DNA from: DATEPR01 sp036491115
GTDB taxonomy: Bacteria; Actinomycetota; Actinomycetes; Mycobacteriales; Pseudonocardiaceae
Direction: 5' to 3'
Assembly (NCBI GenBank): GCA_036491115.1
Contig: DASXCQ010000097.1
Location: 124,001-188,000 of the forward strand
Length of the DNA: 64,000 nt
Shown: in pieces, positions 25,280-34,049 of the stretch
How the letters are laid out: each line of letters begins with the position of its first letter
How positions within the stretch are numbered: position 1 is the stretch's first letter
Translations under genes and position numbers: made by a program
The notes under the pieces: generated by a model
Database searches by the model: none
What the model saw: the letters and a program-made list of their open reading frames with translations, nothing else
Told to the model about the DNA's origin: nothing

Positions 25280-26161
25280 ATGCGGACGATCACGCGCCCG
25301 GTTCGGGGTGCGGCCGGTGACACGATCCATGTGGACGAGTTCGGGCCGCCGGACGGGAGACCCGTCCTGGTCCACGCCGGCAGTCCGGGGTCCCGCCGGA
25401 TCTACCGGCCCGATGCGGAACTGGCGAGCGAGTGCGGCCTGCGGCTGGTCAGCTACGACCGACCGGGCTACCACGGCCGGCCGCGTCAGGAGGGACGGCG
25501 GATCGGCGACGCGGCGACCGACGTGCGCCGGATCGCGGACGCGCTGGGCATCGACCGGCTCGGCGTCTGGGGCCTGTCCGGCGGTGGCAGTCACGCCCTG
25601 GCCTGCGCGGCACTGCTGCCCGACCTGGTCACCGGCGCCGCCGTGTTCGCCTCGTTCGCTCCCTACGGATCGCCCGGCCTGGACTTCTGCGGCGACTGGC
25701 CCCCGGAGTACCGGCACGAGGTGGACCAGTTCTTCACCGATCGCGCTGCCGCACGCGCCAACTGGCGGCACGACGCGGAACGGCTGTACGCCAACACGTC
25801 GGAGCCGGAGGGCTGGCTGGCTCGCTGGGGCGACGCGGCCGGCACCGACGAGGCGCACAGTCATGCCCAGGCCGCGCATCTCGCCGCCGAAGTGCGGGAC
25901 ACCCTGACCGACGGCGACGACGGCTGGTGGGACGACTGGACGGCGGCCCTCACCCCGTGGGGCTGCGACCTGACCATGACGACGGTGCCGGTCCAGCTCT
26001 GGCACGGCGGCCGCGACCGGGCGGTGCCGGTCAGCAACGCCCGCTGGCTGGCCGAGAACGTCCCCGGCATCGTCGCCCACATCTCGGCCGACGAGGACCA
26101 CACCGACGTCGAACACAACAACCGCACGGCGGCCTACACCTGGCTGGCCGGCCTGGACTAG
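25280..26161 (+). CDS. Alpha/beta hydrolase
   Basis: A 293-residue alpha/beta hydrolase of the haloalkane-dehalogenase/epoxide-hydrolase-like group: LVHAGSPGSRRIY (oxyanion region), SYDRPGYHGRP, nucleophile elbow GLSGGGSH (Ser), HGGRDRAVPV (acid region) and DHTDVEHNN with the late His. Cytoplasmic. Leaderless start at 25280. The stop overlaps the opposite CHAD gene by 4 bases. Substrate unknown. Confidence 0.87.
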   Translation: MRTITRPVRGAAGDTIHVDEFGPPDGRPVLVHAGSPGSRRIYRPDAELASECGLRLVSYDRPGYHGRPRQEGRRIGDAATDVRRIADALGIDRLGVWGLSGGGSHALACAALLPDLVTGAAVFASFAPYGSPGLDFCGDWPPEYRHEVDQFFTDRAAARANWRHDAERLYANTSEPEGWLARWGDAAGTDEAHSHAQAAHLAAEVRDTLTDGDDGWWDDWTAALTPWGCDLTMTTVPVQLWHGGRDRAVPVSNARWLAENVPGIVAHISADEDHTDVEHNNRTAAYTWLAGLD

Positions 26162-27291
26162 GTCAACCGGTGGTGCGCCTCCAAGCGCCGCCACCGCCGC
26201 GCGAAGGCGGACTCCAGCCGGGCGGCCCGCTCGTCCAGCAGACCGTGCACCACGCCGAAGGTGAAGCCGTTGCCACCGTCCAGGTGCGCCGCCGCACCGA
26301 GTCGACGCAGGACCGGCCGTGCGACGACGGCGTCGTGGTGGTCGCCGAGGACGCTCTGGATCTTCTTGCTCCGGCGCGCCAGTTTCGCGGCCCGCTTGCC
26401 GACGGCGGGCTCGGCGACCTCGCACGCGTAGCGCAGCCGCCGCACCTTCTTGCGCACCCCGTGCAGCGCGGCATCGCGCCCGGGCCCGTCCGCGACACGT
26501 TCGACCGCCGCACGCGCCTTCCGATGGGCCTTGGCGATCTGGTGCGGCAGAGCCTTGTCCGCCCGCTGCCGGGCCCGCGCGCGACAGGGCGGATCCGAAC
26601 GCAACTGGTCGAGGGCGTCGTGCAGGGCCAGGTACCGCCGGCCGTTCAGCTCCCTGCGCAACGACTCCATGGCCTCGGCCTCGGGGCGGGCGAGCAGCCG
26701 GTCCATTTCGGCCCGGACCGGTCCCAGGACGAGGTCGGCGGGCAGTGCCTGGATCGGCCCGGCGATCTGCTGGCGCAGCACTTCCGCGTCGCGCGCGACA
26801 CCGAGCCGCTTCGACAGCCAGGCCAACTCGGTCACGACCGGCTTGACTCGTTTCGCCACGAAGTAGCGGCCGTACACCCGCAGGCAACCGCGCAACCGGC
26901 GCACCGCGACCCGAAGGTCGTGCACCGCTTCCGGCTCGGCCAACCGCAGGGCGACGTCAGCCGCGCGCATCGCGTCGATCTGCTCGCGGAGGTAACCGGA
27001 CAGGACGTCCGCGACCGACGATGCGCCGTCCGTAGCTCCGTCGTTGTCGCGCTCCGTCGTGACAGGCGCACACGGAGCCAACTTTCGCTCCGCGACGTAC
27101 GTCACCAGCAGAGCGCCCAGCTTCGCCGGCACCGCGTCGGAGTCTGCCGCCGCGTCGACCTCGCGACCCGTGGGGAACACCGCACGCCACCGCACCGAGT
27201 CGCGCCACAACTCCACGCCCGACGTGGTCAGACGCAGGTCCGACGTGTCGTAGTAGGTCCGGTCCGGCGTCGTCCGCGTTGCACCAGCCAT
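26158..27291 (-). CDS. CHAD domain protein with a shortened CYTH-like N-terminus
   Basis: A 377-residue protein. Residues 95-365 are a CHAD helical domain (VHDLRVAVRRLRGCLRVYGRYF and HGVRKKVRRLRYACEVAEPAVG), rich in conserved His and Lys/Arg that bind polyphosphate in family members. The first 85 residues keep only part of a CYTH (triphosphate tunnel) domain (YYDTSDLRLTTSGVELWRD) and lack the ExExK motif that starts the tunnel, so triphosphatase activity is not expected. Probably polyphosphate-binding. Confidence 0.85.
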   Translation of the reverse strand: MAGATRTTPDRTYYDTSDLRLTTSGVELWRDSVRWRAVFPTGREVDAAADSDAVPAKLGALLVTYVAERKLAPCAPVTTERDNDGATDGASSVADVLSGYLREQIDAMRAADVALRLAEPEAVHDLRVAVRRLRGCLRVYGRYFVAKRVKPVVTELAWLSKRLGVARDAEVLRQQIAGPIQALPADLVLGPVRAEMDRLLARPEAEAMESLRRELNGRRYLALHDALDQLRSDPPCRARARQRADKALPHQIAKAHRKARAAVERVADGPGRDAALHGVRKKVRRLRYACEVAEPAVGKRAAKLARRSKKIQSVLGDHHDAVVARPVLRRLGAAAHLDGGNGFTFGVVHGLLDERAARLESAFARRWRRLEAHHRLT

Positions 27292-27341
27292 ACCCGTCGA
27301 GTACCCAGATGCCAGCGGCTACACATCGATAGGGTCGCGGC

Positions 27342-27854
27342 ATGGCCGAACTGATCGCGCCCACCACAGGGCTGCACAGTGCCTGGCTGGAGGCGCACGC
27401 CGAGTGGGGTCCCGGCAGCCACGAGGACGGTTTCGGGTTGTCGCCCGGCGACGACGTCGACTCGGCTGCGGGATTCGCGGCCTGGGTGGCGCGCCTGACC
27501 GAGCAGTCGGCATGCGTGTACCGGTGGATCGTCGAGGACGGACGGGTGCTCGGCGGGATCGCGCTGCGCCAGGGATTCGGCGACTACGAGCGATGGGCGG
27601 GCCACATCGGCTACGGCATCCGGCCGACCGCACGGCGCCGGGGGCTGGCCACCTGGGCACTGGGCAGCATGCTCGAGCAGGCTCGGACGCTCGGCATGGG
27701 CCGGGTACTGGCCGTCTGTGCGGCGGACAACGTCCCGTCGGCGAAGACGATCGAGCACCACGGTGGCGTCCTTGACGGGATCCGCGACACCGAACACGGA
27801 CCGGCGCGGTACTACTGGATCACGCCGGGTCCGACGCTCAACACGCTCAGGTAG
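27342..27854 (+). CDS. GNAT family N-acetyltransferase
   Basis: A 170-residue acetyltransferase. Acetyl-CoA motif RPTARRRGLATWALGSML (R-R-x-G-L-A) at about residue 93, preceded by IGYGIRP and followed by CAADNVPSAKTIEHHGG, a RimJ-like ending. Leaderless: TAGGGT (27330-27335) is 6 bases before the ATG. The 3' end overlaps the opposite methyltransferase gene by 43 bases. Substrate unknown. Confidence 0.87.
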   Translation: MAELIAPTTGLHSAWLEAHAEWGPGSHEDGFGLSPGDDVDSAAGFAAWVARLTEQSACVYRWIVEDGRVLGGIALRQGFGDYERWAGHIGYGIRPTARRRGLATWALGSMLEQARTLGMGRVLAVCAADNVPSAKTIEHHGGVLDGIRDTEHGPARYYWITPGPTLNTLR

Positions 27855-28606
27855 CGACGGGCCGCCCGGTCGCCCATGTGCGTGCGGATGCGCTCGGCGA
27901 CCGCGTCCAGCAACGGCTCACGGACGTCGCGGTCGAGCGTGCGGTACAGCGACGTCGAGCGGAGCAGATCGGCGAAACCCTCCCCGGTGAACCATTGCAC
28001 GGTCGGGTACGAGCGCACGATCGCCGGGCCGAACAGGCCGGGTCCCCACCCAGCATCGGTGGCACGTACGTCGTCCTCCAGCGGTGGATCACCCCAGCCG
28101 GGATTGCCCGGGGCGAACCGCTCGTGCAGGTCGGCGGTCTCGGCGTACACCTCCGGCTCACCGGGCGCGCGGACCACGACGTTGCTCAGCAGCGCCAGCC
28201 AGCCGCCGGGGCGGAGCACGTCGTGGGCTCGCCACCAGCCGATCGACGGGTCCACCCAGTGCCACGAGGACGCGGCCACGAGCACGTCGAAACGGCGACC
28301 GCGATCGTCCCAGTCCTCGAACGTCGATGTCTCGATGGCCACGTTGCCGGCGAAACGTCGCCGGGCGAGTGCGGCCATGTCCGCGCCCGGCTCGACGGCC
28401 GTCACCGAACAGCCGAGCGCCGCCAACGACCGCGTCGCCTGACCGGTCCCGCAGCCCACCTCCAGCACCGACGAGCTCTCGTCCATGCCGGTGATGCCGA
28501 CGAGATCCGCGAACAGCTGGTCCGGATACCCCGGCCGAACCCGGTCGTAGAGCTCAGGAACGTCGTTGAACACCCGACCGAGGTCACGTCCGTCCGAGCC
28601 GGCCAT
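27812..28606 (-). CDS. SAM-dependent methyltransferase
   Basis: A 264-residue class I methyltransferase close to the trans-aconitate/ubiquinone type: VFNDVPELYDRVRPGYPDQLF at the N-terminus, motif I VLEVGCGTGQATRSLA, motif II VTAVEPGADMAALAR, and SSWHWVDP, a motif common in this subfamily. Start ATG 28606. Its 3' end runs 43 bases into the opposite GNAT gene, so both C-termini are read from the same DNA. Confidence 0.88.
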   Translation of the reverse strand: MAGSDGRDLGRVFNDVPELYDRVRPGYPDQLFADLVGITGMDESSSVLEVGCGTGQATRSLAALGCSVTAVEPGADMAALARRRFAGNVAIETSTFEDWDDRGRRFDVLVAASSWHWVDPSIGWWRAHDVLRPGGWLALLSNVVVRAPGEPEVYAETADLHERFAPGNPGWGDPPLEDDVRATDAGWGPGLFGPAIVRSYPTVQWFTGEGFADLLRSTSLYRTLDRDVREPLLDAVAERIRTHMGDRAARRYLSVLSVGPGVIQ

Positions 28607-28673
28607 CACACCATCATGCCGAACGCCCGAATGCGGGATACTGGCGGCCGACGAGGGGCGGGTGCGCGCAGGG

Positions 28674-29417
28674 ATGTTGGCCGGGAAGGTCTGTGTGGTG
28701 AACGGTGCCGCCAGCACGATCGGCCAGGCGGTGGCCGGGCGGTTCCAGCGCGATGGCGGCGTGGTCGTCGGCGTCGACCAGGTCGACCACGTCGTCGGCG
28801 ACCAGGTGATCCAGGCCGACCTCACCGACGAGGACCAGGTCCGGGCGATGTACGACCAGGTCGTGCGCGAGCACGGCCGCCTCGACGTCATCCACAACAA
28901 CACCGGCCTGATGGGCGCGGGCGACGGTTCCGCGCTGGACATCGACCTGGAGACCTGGCGCCGGATCCAGGACGCGAACCTGACCAGCATCTTCCTGTGC
29001 TGCAAGCACGGCATTCCGCACCTGCGCAACACCGAGCCGGCCGGCGGGTCGGTCATCAACTCTGCGTCGTTCCTGGCCGCCGTCGGCTCCGCGACGGCAC
29101 CGATGGCCTACGCCGCGGCCAAGGCGGGCGTGGTGCAGTTGACCAGGGATCTCGGCGTCCACCTCGCGCGCAGCGGGGTCCGGGTCAACGCGGTGTTGTT
29201 CGGGCCGATCGAGACACCGGCGCAGCGGGCGGTGTTCGACCGCAGTCCCGGTGCGCTGGACGCCCGACTGGTGCACTGGCCGATGGGCCGGTTCGGCACG
29301 CTGGACGAGGCGGCCGGGGCGATCGCCTTCCTGGCGGGCGACGACTCCGGCTTCATCACCGGCGCCGCGTTGCCGCTGGACGGCGGCATCACCGAGGCGT
29401 TCACCGTCCCCGGGTGA
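28674..29417 (+). CDS. SDR family oxidoreductase
   Basis: A 247-residue classical short-chain dehydrogenase. Cofactor loop NGAASTIG, where TGxxxGIG is usual; NNTG for the NNAG motif; catalytic Ser in INSASFL and YAAAK (Tyr, Lys); C-terminus ALPLDGGITEAF as in families that form 3-oxoacyl or alcohol products. ATG 28674; no strong ribosome site, GTG 28662 possible. Followed after 10 bases by a small gene in the same direction. Confidence 0.88.
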   Translation: MLAGKVCVVNGAASTIGQAVAGRFQRDGGVVVGVDQVDHVVGDQVIQADLTDEDQVRAMYDQVVREHGRLDVIHNNTGLMGAGDGSALDIDLETWRRIQDANLTSIFLCCKHGIPHLRNTEPAGGSVINSASFLAAVGSATAPMAYAAAKAGVVQLTRDLGVHLARSGVRVNAVLFGPIETPAQRAVFDRSPGALDARLVHWPMGRFGTLDEAAGAIAFLAGDDSGFITGAALPLDGGITEAFTVPG

Positions 29418-29427
29418 TGGAGCGACC

Positions 29428-29658
29428 ATGACGGACGACGAGCTGATTCTCCAGTTCGCCCTGACCCGCCTGGACAATCCGGATCTCGACCTGGAGGAGG
29501 TCGCGACGCTCGTGGTCCGGCGGATGGGTCCGGACCGGATGCTGGAGTTCGCCTCCCGCAATCTCGCGACCCGGGGCGAGTTGCGGGGTGCCGTGTTCCC
29601 GTCGGCCGTCGAGCACGTCCTGCGGGTGGTGCTGACCGCGCGCGGTCCCAGCGACTAG
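29428..29658 (+). CDS. Small hypothetical protein
   Basis: 76 residues, acidic N-terminal helix (DDELILQFALTRLDNPDLDLEEVATLVV) and no Cys. It begins 10 bases after the SDR stop and is probably co-transcribed. I do not recognise the family. Coding is supported by third-position GC and by the tight fit between the neighbours. Confidence 0.6.
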   Translation: MTDDELILQFALTRLDNPDLDLEEVATLVVRRMGPDRMLEFASRNLATRGELRGAVFPSAVEHVLRVVLTARGPSD

Positions 29659-29667
29659 GGCTGCCCG

Positions 29668-30102
29668 TCAGTCGAGGCAGAACTCGTTGCCCTCGATGTC
29701 CTGCATCGCGATGCACGACTCGTCGAGGTCGTCGGCGGGCAGAAGTCGCACGCGTACCGCGCCGAGCGGGACCAGTCGCGCGCACTCGGCCTCCAGTGCG
29801 GCCAGGCGCTGCGCACCCACGAGCCCGGTGCCCACCCGCACGTCGAGATGCACCCGGTTCTTGACGACCTTGCCTTCGGGCACGCGCTGGAAGAACAGCC
29901 GCGGGCCCACACCGGAGGGATCAACACAGACGAACGCCGAACCCTGGGACCCCGGCGGCAGCGAGCGAGCGAACTCGTCCCACGTGGCGAACCCCTTCGG
30001 CGCCGGCGGTACGACGTACCCCAACACGTCGCACCAGAAACGAGCGACGCGTTCAGGTTCCGCGCAGTCGAAGGTGACCTGGAACTGCTTGACCGACGCC
30101 AT
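29668..30102 (-). CDS. VOC family protein
   Basis: A 144-residue glyoxalase-like protein (PhnB/At5g48480-like group): FQVTFDCAEPERVARFWCDVLGY, NRVHLDVRVG, and MQDIEGNEFCLD at the end. TAGAAT (30114-30109) lies 6 bases before ATG 30102, and its first three bases are the stop codon of the upstream hydrolase, so a leaderless internal promoter is likely. Confidence 0.85.
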   Translation of the reverse strand: MASVKQFQVTFDCAEPERVARFWCDVLGYVVPPAPKGFATWDEFARSLPPGSQGSAFVCVDPSGVGPRLFFQRVPEGKVVKNRVHLDVRVGTGLVGAQRLAALEAECARLVPLGAVRVRLLPADDLDESCIAMQDIEGNEFCLD

Positions 30103-30111
30103 CGGCCCATT

Positions 30112-31008
30112 CTAGGGCCGGTGCCGGATCCAGTCGGTGATCAGCGTCAGCGCCTCGGGGCTGACCGGTTGGCGGACCGCCTTGCGGTAGCCGCGCGGTC
30201 CGACACCGTCGGGATCGGACCGGAGCAGGTGGCTGAGGCCCGCGACCACGTGGCCGTCGAACGGTCCGGCGACCAGTTCACCCATGGTCGCGACGTCCCC
30301 GGCGGGCACCTGCATGTCCTGGGCGCCGGTGATCGCCAGCACCGGCACGGTGATCTTGGCCAGGGCCCCGCGCGGGTCGTAGGCCATGAACTCACGCAGC
30401 CAGCGCGCGTTGACCTTGGTCCCCTGAAGCCGCAGGACGTCCTGATCGGAGGCGCGCACCCGCTCCATGTTCTTGCGCTGCAGACGGACGACATCGATGT
30501 GCAGGACGCGGGTGATCGCCCTGGCGGACGGCGGCAGCCGGTCGGCCAGCATCCTGGTCTGCCAGGCCAGCACGTCCTCGCCGGGCCTGGCCGGCATGGC
30601 CAGCAGCACCACGCCGGCCACACCGTCCTCGGTGGCCAGTTCGGTGGCGTGCAGGGCGCCCTCGCTGTGGCCGACCACCAGCAGCGGCACGCCAGGGTTG
30701 CGGGCCGCCCACCAGCGCAGCGCCGCGCGGGCGTCCTCGCGCCGCTGGGTCATGCCGGTGGTCAGGTAGTCACCCTCGCTGGCGCCAACGCCGCGCTTGT
30801 CGTAGCGCAGGCTCGACACCCCGACCTGGGCGAGCGCGTCGGCGACCACCCTGGTCACGCCCAGCGGGAGCTTCGGCATGTCCGAGTCCCGGTTGATCCG
30901 TCCCGATCCGGGGAGCACCAGTGCGGCGGCCACCGGCTCGGTCACCTCGACGAGGGTGCCGGCCAACGAACAGCCGTCGCTGTCGAACCGGATGTCCTCG
31001 ATCGGCAT
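30112..31008 (-). CDS. Alpha/beta hydrolase (dienelactone hydrolase-like)
   Basis: A 298-residue serine hydrolase: LVLPGSGRINRDSD (oxyanion region), LRYDKRGVGASEGDY, nucleophile elbow VVGHSEGAL (Ser), acid in ITGAQDMQVP and His in GLSHLLRSD. Ribosome site GGAGG before ATG 31008. It follows the winged-helix regulator by 13 bases and is its likely target. Confidence 0.88.
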   Translation of the reverse strand: MPIEDIRFDSDGCSLAGTLVEVTEPVAAALVLPGSGRINRDSDMPKLPLGVTRVVADALAQVGVSSLRYDKRGVGASEGDYLTTGMTQRREDARAALRWWAARNPGVPLLVVGHSEGALHATELATEDGVAGVVLLAMPARPGEDVLAWQTRMLADRLPPSARAITRVLHIDVVRLQRKNMERVRASDQDVLRLQGTKVNARWLREFMAYDPRGALAKITVPVLAITGAQDMQVPAGDVATMGELVAGPFDGHVVAGLSHLLRSDPDGVGPRGYRKAVRQPVSPEALTLITDWIRHRP

Positions 31009-31021
31009 GGCGGTGCCCTCC

Positions 31022-31549
31022 TCAGTGGTCGTCCGGTTGCCAGACCGCGCTCAGCAGCCGCCTGCGCCTGCCCGGTGCCGGTCCGTGGGCGCGGCGCACG
31101 TCCAGCACGGCGGCGAGATCACGGATCAGCTCGGCGTACTCGGCGTCGTCCAGCCACAGCGCCTCGGTGGCGTAGCTGACGCCGTCCCGGACCAGATCGA
31201 CCTGACCGGCCGCCAGGTAGCGGTCGAAATCGGCCAGCAGCCCGGCGACGAAGGTCATGAACGCGTGCGTGTGGTCCTCGGCGGTCATCGACGCCAGTTC
31301 GTCGGGACCGATCCGGGTGGCCGACAGGCGCAGCGTGTAGGTGCGTTCGACCGTGCCGCGCACCCGTCGTTCCGCGCTCACCCGCAACACTCCGGCCTCG
31401 GTGAGCAGGGCGACGTGCCGGTACAGGCTGCCGGCGGGCACCTGGTCGATCTCGGTGGCGAGTTGCGCCATCGTCAGGGCCCGGTCCCCCAGGAACGCCT
31501 TGACGATCTGCAGCCGCACCGGGTGGAGCAGCACGTTGGCGCTCGTCAT
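31022..31549 (-). CDS. Winged-helix transcriptional regulator (ArsR/YdhC-like)
   Basis: 175 residues. Winged helix at about 5-70 (LHPVRLQIVKAFLG, AGSLYRHVALLTEAGVLRV, wing RRVRGTVERTYTL); the rest is helical. Leaderless: TAGGCT (31561-31556) 6 bases from ATG 31549. The AT-rich stretch 31584-31604 upstream stands out in this GC-rich DNA and may hold its binding site. Forms an operon with the hydrolase. Confidence 0.82.
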   Translation of the reverse strand: MTSANVLLHPVRLQIVKAFLGDRALTMAQLATEIDQVPAGSLYRHVALLTEAGVLRVSAERRVRGTVERTYTLRLSATRIGPDELASMTAEDHTHAFMTFVAGLLADFDRYLAAGQVDLVRDGVSYATEALWLDDAEYAELIRDLAAVLDVRRAHGPAPGRRRRLLSAVWQPDDH

Positions 31550-31595
31550 GGCGGCAGCCTACGCCGAACGGTCACAGAAGCAAGAATATTAACAA

Positions 31596-32582
31596 TTATG
31601 AGAACAGCGCGACGAGCGACTCCTTGATCGCGGGGCGGGACCCGAACACCAGCAGGAACAGTGCCTCGCGGGCGAGCTTCTGGGCGTGGCCGTCGAGCAG
31701 GATGCCTCGGCTGCCGGTGCTCGCGACCAGCAGCGTGGCGGCCCGGCTGGCCAGCGCGGACGCGGCGGCACGGGCCTCGGGCAGCTCGTCCGGCCCTGCC
31801 GCGTCCAGCCGGTCGCGGCAGGCGGCCAGTTCGGCGGCCGACGGTCCACCGCCCAGCAGGGTGGCGCACCGACCGATCAGGCCGAGCGCGAGAGAACCGT
31901 TGGTGCGCAAGGCATTCCGGTCCACCGCCGCCCATTCCGCGTGGTCCTGGGTGCCCAGCAGCCGGTCGGCCGGCACGGAATGATCGGTGAAGGTGAGTGT
32001 GACCGTGTTGCTGGCGGCCACCGCGACCAGCGGCAGCGGCTCCGCCGTCAGCGTGGCCGACCCGGTCGCGTCCAGCAGCGCCCACACCAACCGGTCGCCG
32101 TCCCTGGCGGCCACCGCGAGCACGTCGACCAGACCCCAGCCGGTGACCCACGGCGAGTGCCCGGACAGCACGTAGCCATCGGGCGTGCGGGTAGCCACCA
32201 GTCGCGGTGGACCGGGCAGGGTGCCGCCCAGCGCGACACCGGCCCGGACCGTGCCGGCAGCCAAGTGAGGCAGCCAGGTGTCACGCGGCCCAGCCGGAGC
32301 GCCGACCAGCCGCCGCACCACGCCGTGGTGTTGCAGCCACACGAACGTCGTGCACAGGCAGCCGCCGGCCAGCGTCTCCACCACCCGCGCCGCGCTCGGT
32401 TGATCCAGGCCCGGCCCGCCGTACTCGGGTGGCGCGGCGAGTGCGTAGCACCCCTGGTCGGCCAGCAGGTCCAACTGCGACCGCGGCAGCACGCCACTCC
32501 GGTCGATCCCGATGGTTGCCGGGAACAGCACCTCGTCGGCGATCCGCCGCGCCCGGCCGAGCATGTCATCCCCGCTGATCAT
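31596..32582 (-). CDS. Acyl-CoA dehydrogenase family protein
   Basis: A 328-residue flavoprotein, shorter than typical acyl-CoA dehydrogenases (about 380). N-terminal helical part (LDLLADQGCYALAAPPEYGGPGL), middle beta domain (VSRW-like SGHSPWVTGWGLVD), then a reduced C-terminal helical domain without the clear catalytic Glu or the RDAR-like end. It may be a non-dehydrogenating relative. TAGCGT (32594-32589) is 6 bases before ATG 32582. Divergent from the StrR-like gene. Confidence 0.75.
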   Translation of the reverse strand: MISGDDMLGRARRIADEVLFPATIGIDRSGVLPRSQLDLLADQGCYALAAPPEYGGPGLDQPSAARVVETLAGGCLCTTFVWLQHHGVVRRLVGAPAGPRDTWLPHLAAGTVRAGVALGGTLPGPPRLVATRTPDGYVLSGHSPWVTGWGLVDVLAVAARDGDRLVWALLDATGSATLTAEPLPLVAVAASNTVTLTFTDHSVPADRLLGTQDHAEWAAVDRNALRTNGSLALGLIGRCATLLGGGPSAAELAACRDRLDAAGPDELPEARAAASALASRAATLLVASTGSRGILLDGHAQKLAREALFLLVFGSRPAIKESLVALFS

Positions 32583-32679
32583 GGGCCGACGCTACGGCTA
32601 CCACGGTGCTAGTGAGAAACCAGCAGGCCTGCCTAGGGTGCGATCACCAGCCCGGAGCAGTGTGGGGAGATCGTCTGCT

Positions 32680-33585
32680 ATGCCCGATACGCTCCGACCG
32701 AACGCGGTGGAACTGGTACCGATCGACTCGCTCGTCCTCGCCGAGTCGCCGCGGGCACTCGCCCAGGACGACGATCACGTGCGGGCGCTCGCCGAGACGG
32801 GCACGGCCCTACCACCGATCCTCGTGCACCGGCCGACGATGCAGGTCGTCGACGGTCGACACCGACTGCGGGCCGCCCAGCGGCGCGGCAAGGACCACAT
32901 CGAGGTGCGGTTCGTCGTCGACGACGAAGCCGATCTGTTCGTGCTGGCGGTACAGGAGAACGTCAGCCACGGCCGGCCGCTCTCGCTCGCCGAACGCAAG
33001 GCGGCCGCGGTCCGCATCCTGCTGACGCACGGCCACTGGTCGGACCGGGCGATCGCGGCGGTGACCGGCCTGACCCACAAGACCGTGTCGGCGGTCCGCC
33101 GGCGTTCGGGCGGTGCAGCCGTCCGATCGGGTGTCCGGATCGGACGCGACGGCATCGCGCGTCCCCTCGACCCCAGCCATGGCAGGCAGGCCGCCGAGAA
33201 CATCATCCGGGACCGTCCTGACGCGCCACTGCGCCAGGTCGCGAAGGAGGCCGGGATCGCGCTGTCGACGGCCCACGACGTCCGGCGACGCATGGCCCCT
33301 GCCCGACCCCACGTGCCGGAGCAGCGGTCCACCGGCCGCGCGGCCACACAGCCGTCGCCGGCACTGCGGGCACTGTCCAGGGACCCCTCGCTGCGGGGCA
33401 CCGAGGCAGGCCGGATCCTGCTGCGCTGGTTGGCCGGCAGCATGGTCAGTCAGCAGGAATGTGCCCTGCTCGTCAACGCCGTACCCGGCCACTGCGCGGT
33501 GGCGGTCGCCGAGTTGGCGAGGAGCAACGCGGCCCGCTGGCAGCAGTTCGCCACCGACCTGCAACGGCGGGCCAGGATCAGGTGA
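32680..33585 (+). CDS. StrR-like ParB-domain transcriptional regulator
   Basis: A 301-residue protein with an N-terminal ParB/Srx-like domain (ELVPIDSLVLAESPRAL, LPPILVHRPTMQVVDGRHRLRAAQRRGKDHIEVRF, given in pieces) followed by AVQENVSHGRPLSLAERKAAA and a helix-turn-helix SDRAIAAVTGLTHKTVSAVRRRSG. This is the layout of StrR, Bbr and KasT, pathway-specific activators of antibiotic clusters. Second predicted HTH at APLRQVAKEAGIALSTAHDVRRRM. No biosynthetic cluster is adjacent. GGGGAGA about 10 bases before ATG 32680. Confidence 0.85.
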   Translation: MPDTLRPNAVELVPIDSLVLAESPRALAQDDDHVRALAETGTALPPILVHRPTMQVVDGRHRLRAAQRRGKDHIEVRFVVDDEADLFVLAVQENVSHGRPLSLAERKAAAVRILLTHGHWSDRAIAAVTGLTHKTVSAVRRRSGGAAVRSGVRIGRDGIARPLDPSHGRQAAENIIRDRPDAPLRQVAKEAGIALSTAHDVRRRMAPARPHVPEQRSTGRAATQPSPALRALSRDPSLRGTEAGRILLRWLAGSMVSQQECALLVNAVPGHCAVAVAELARSNAARWQQFATDLQRRARIR

Positions 33586-33595
33586 CGATGCCGAC

Positions 33596-33889
33596 TCACT
33601 CTGGGCCGGCGGCGTCCTCCTGCTGGCCGAGCCCGAAACGTACGTTGCCCTGCTCGTCGAGTTCGCCGGTGAGGACCTTGTCGTCCAGGTAGGCGGCAGC
33701 GGTGGGGTCCATGAAGACCCGGGCGCCGTCCTGGGTGACGACCTTGTCGCCTTCGGCCGGTCCGGGTACGAACTCGGCCTGGAGGTTCTCGGCGGAGTTG
33801 GCGATGCGCAGCCCGGCCGTGTCCCTCTCGCCGGAGCCGTCCATCACGGTGTTGACGACCTCGACGGCAGAGCGGGTCAACGTCAGCAT
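33596..33889 (-). CDS. HesB/IscA-like small protein without cysteines
   Basis: 97 residues starting MLTLTRSAVEVVNTVMD and containing a beta-rich middle (GLRIANSAENLQAEFVPGP, VTQDGARVFMDPTAAAYLDDKVL), the fold of HesB/IscA scaffold proteins. There is no Cys at all, so it cannot bind an Fe-S cluster as IscA does. AGAGGA 6 bases before ATG 33889. Convergent with the StrR-like gene, 10 bases apart. Common in actinobacteria; role unknown. Confidence 0.75.
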   Translation of the reverse strand: MLTLTRSAVEVVNTVMDGSGERDTAGLRIANSAENLQAEFVPGPAEGDKVVTQDGARVFMDPTAAAYLDDKVLTGELDEQGNVRFGLGQQEDAAGPE

Positions 33890-34049
33890 GACGATCCTCT
33901 CATCCTTGGTGCCCAGCACTCCTGTCACCGGTAGCCGTACCCCGTCCGGGCGGACCGAAACTCCGACCGGCTCGACCGGCGGCAGGTGGCAGGTGGCGAG
34001 CTCAGGAAGATCACCAGATCGCGTGATGGAGCAACGTCGCGAGCGACGG

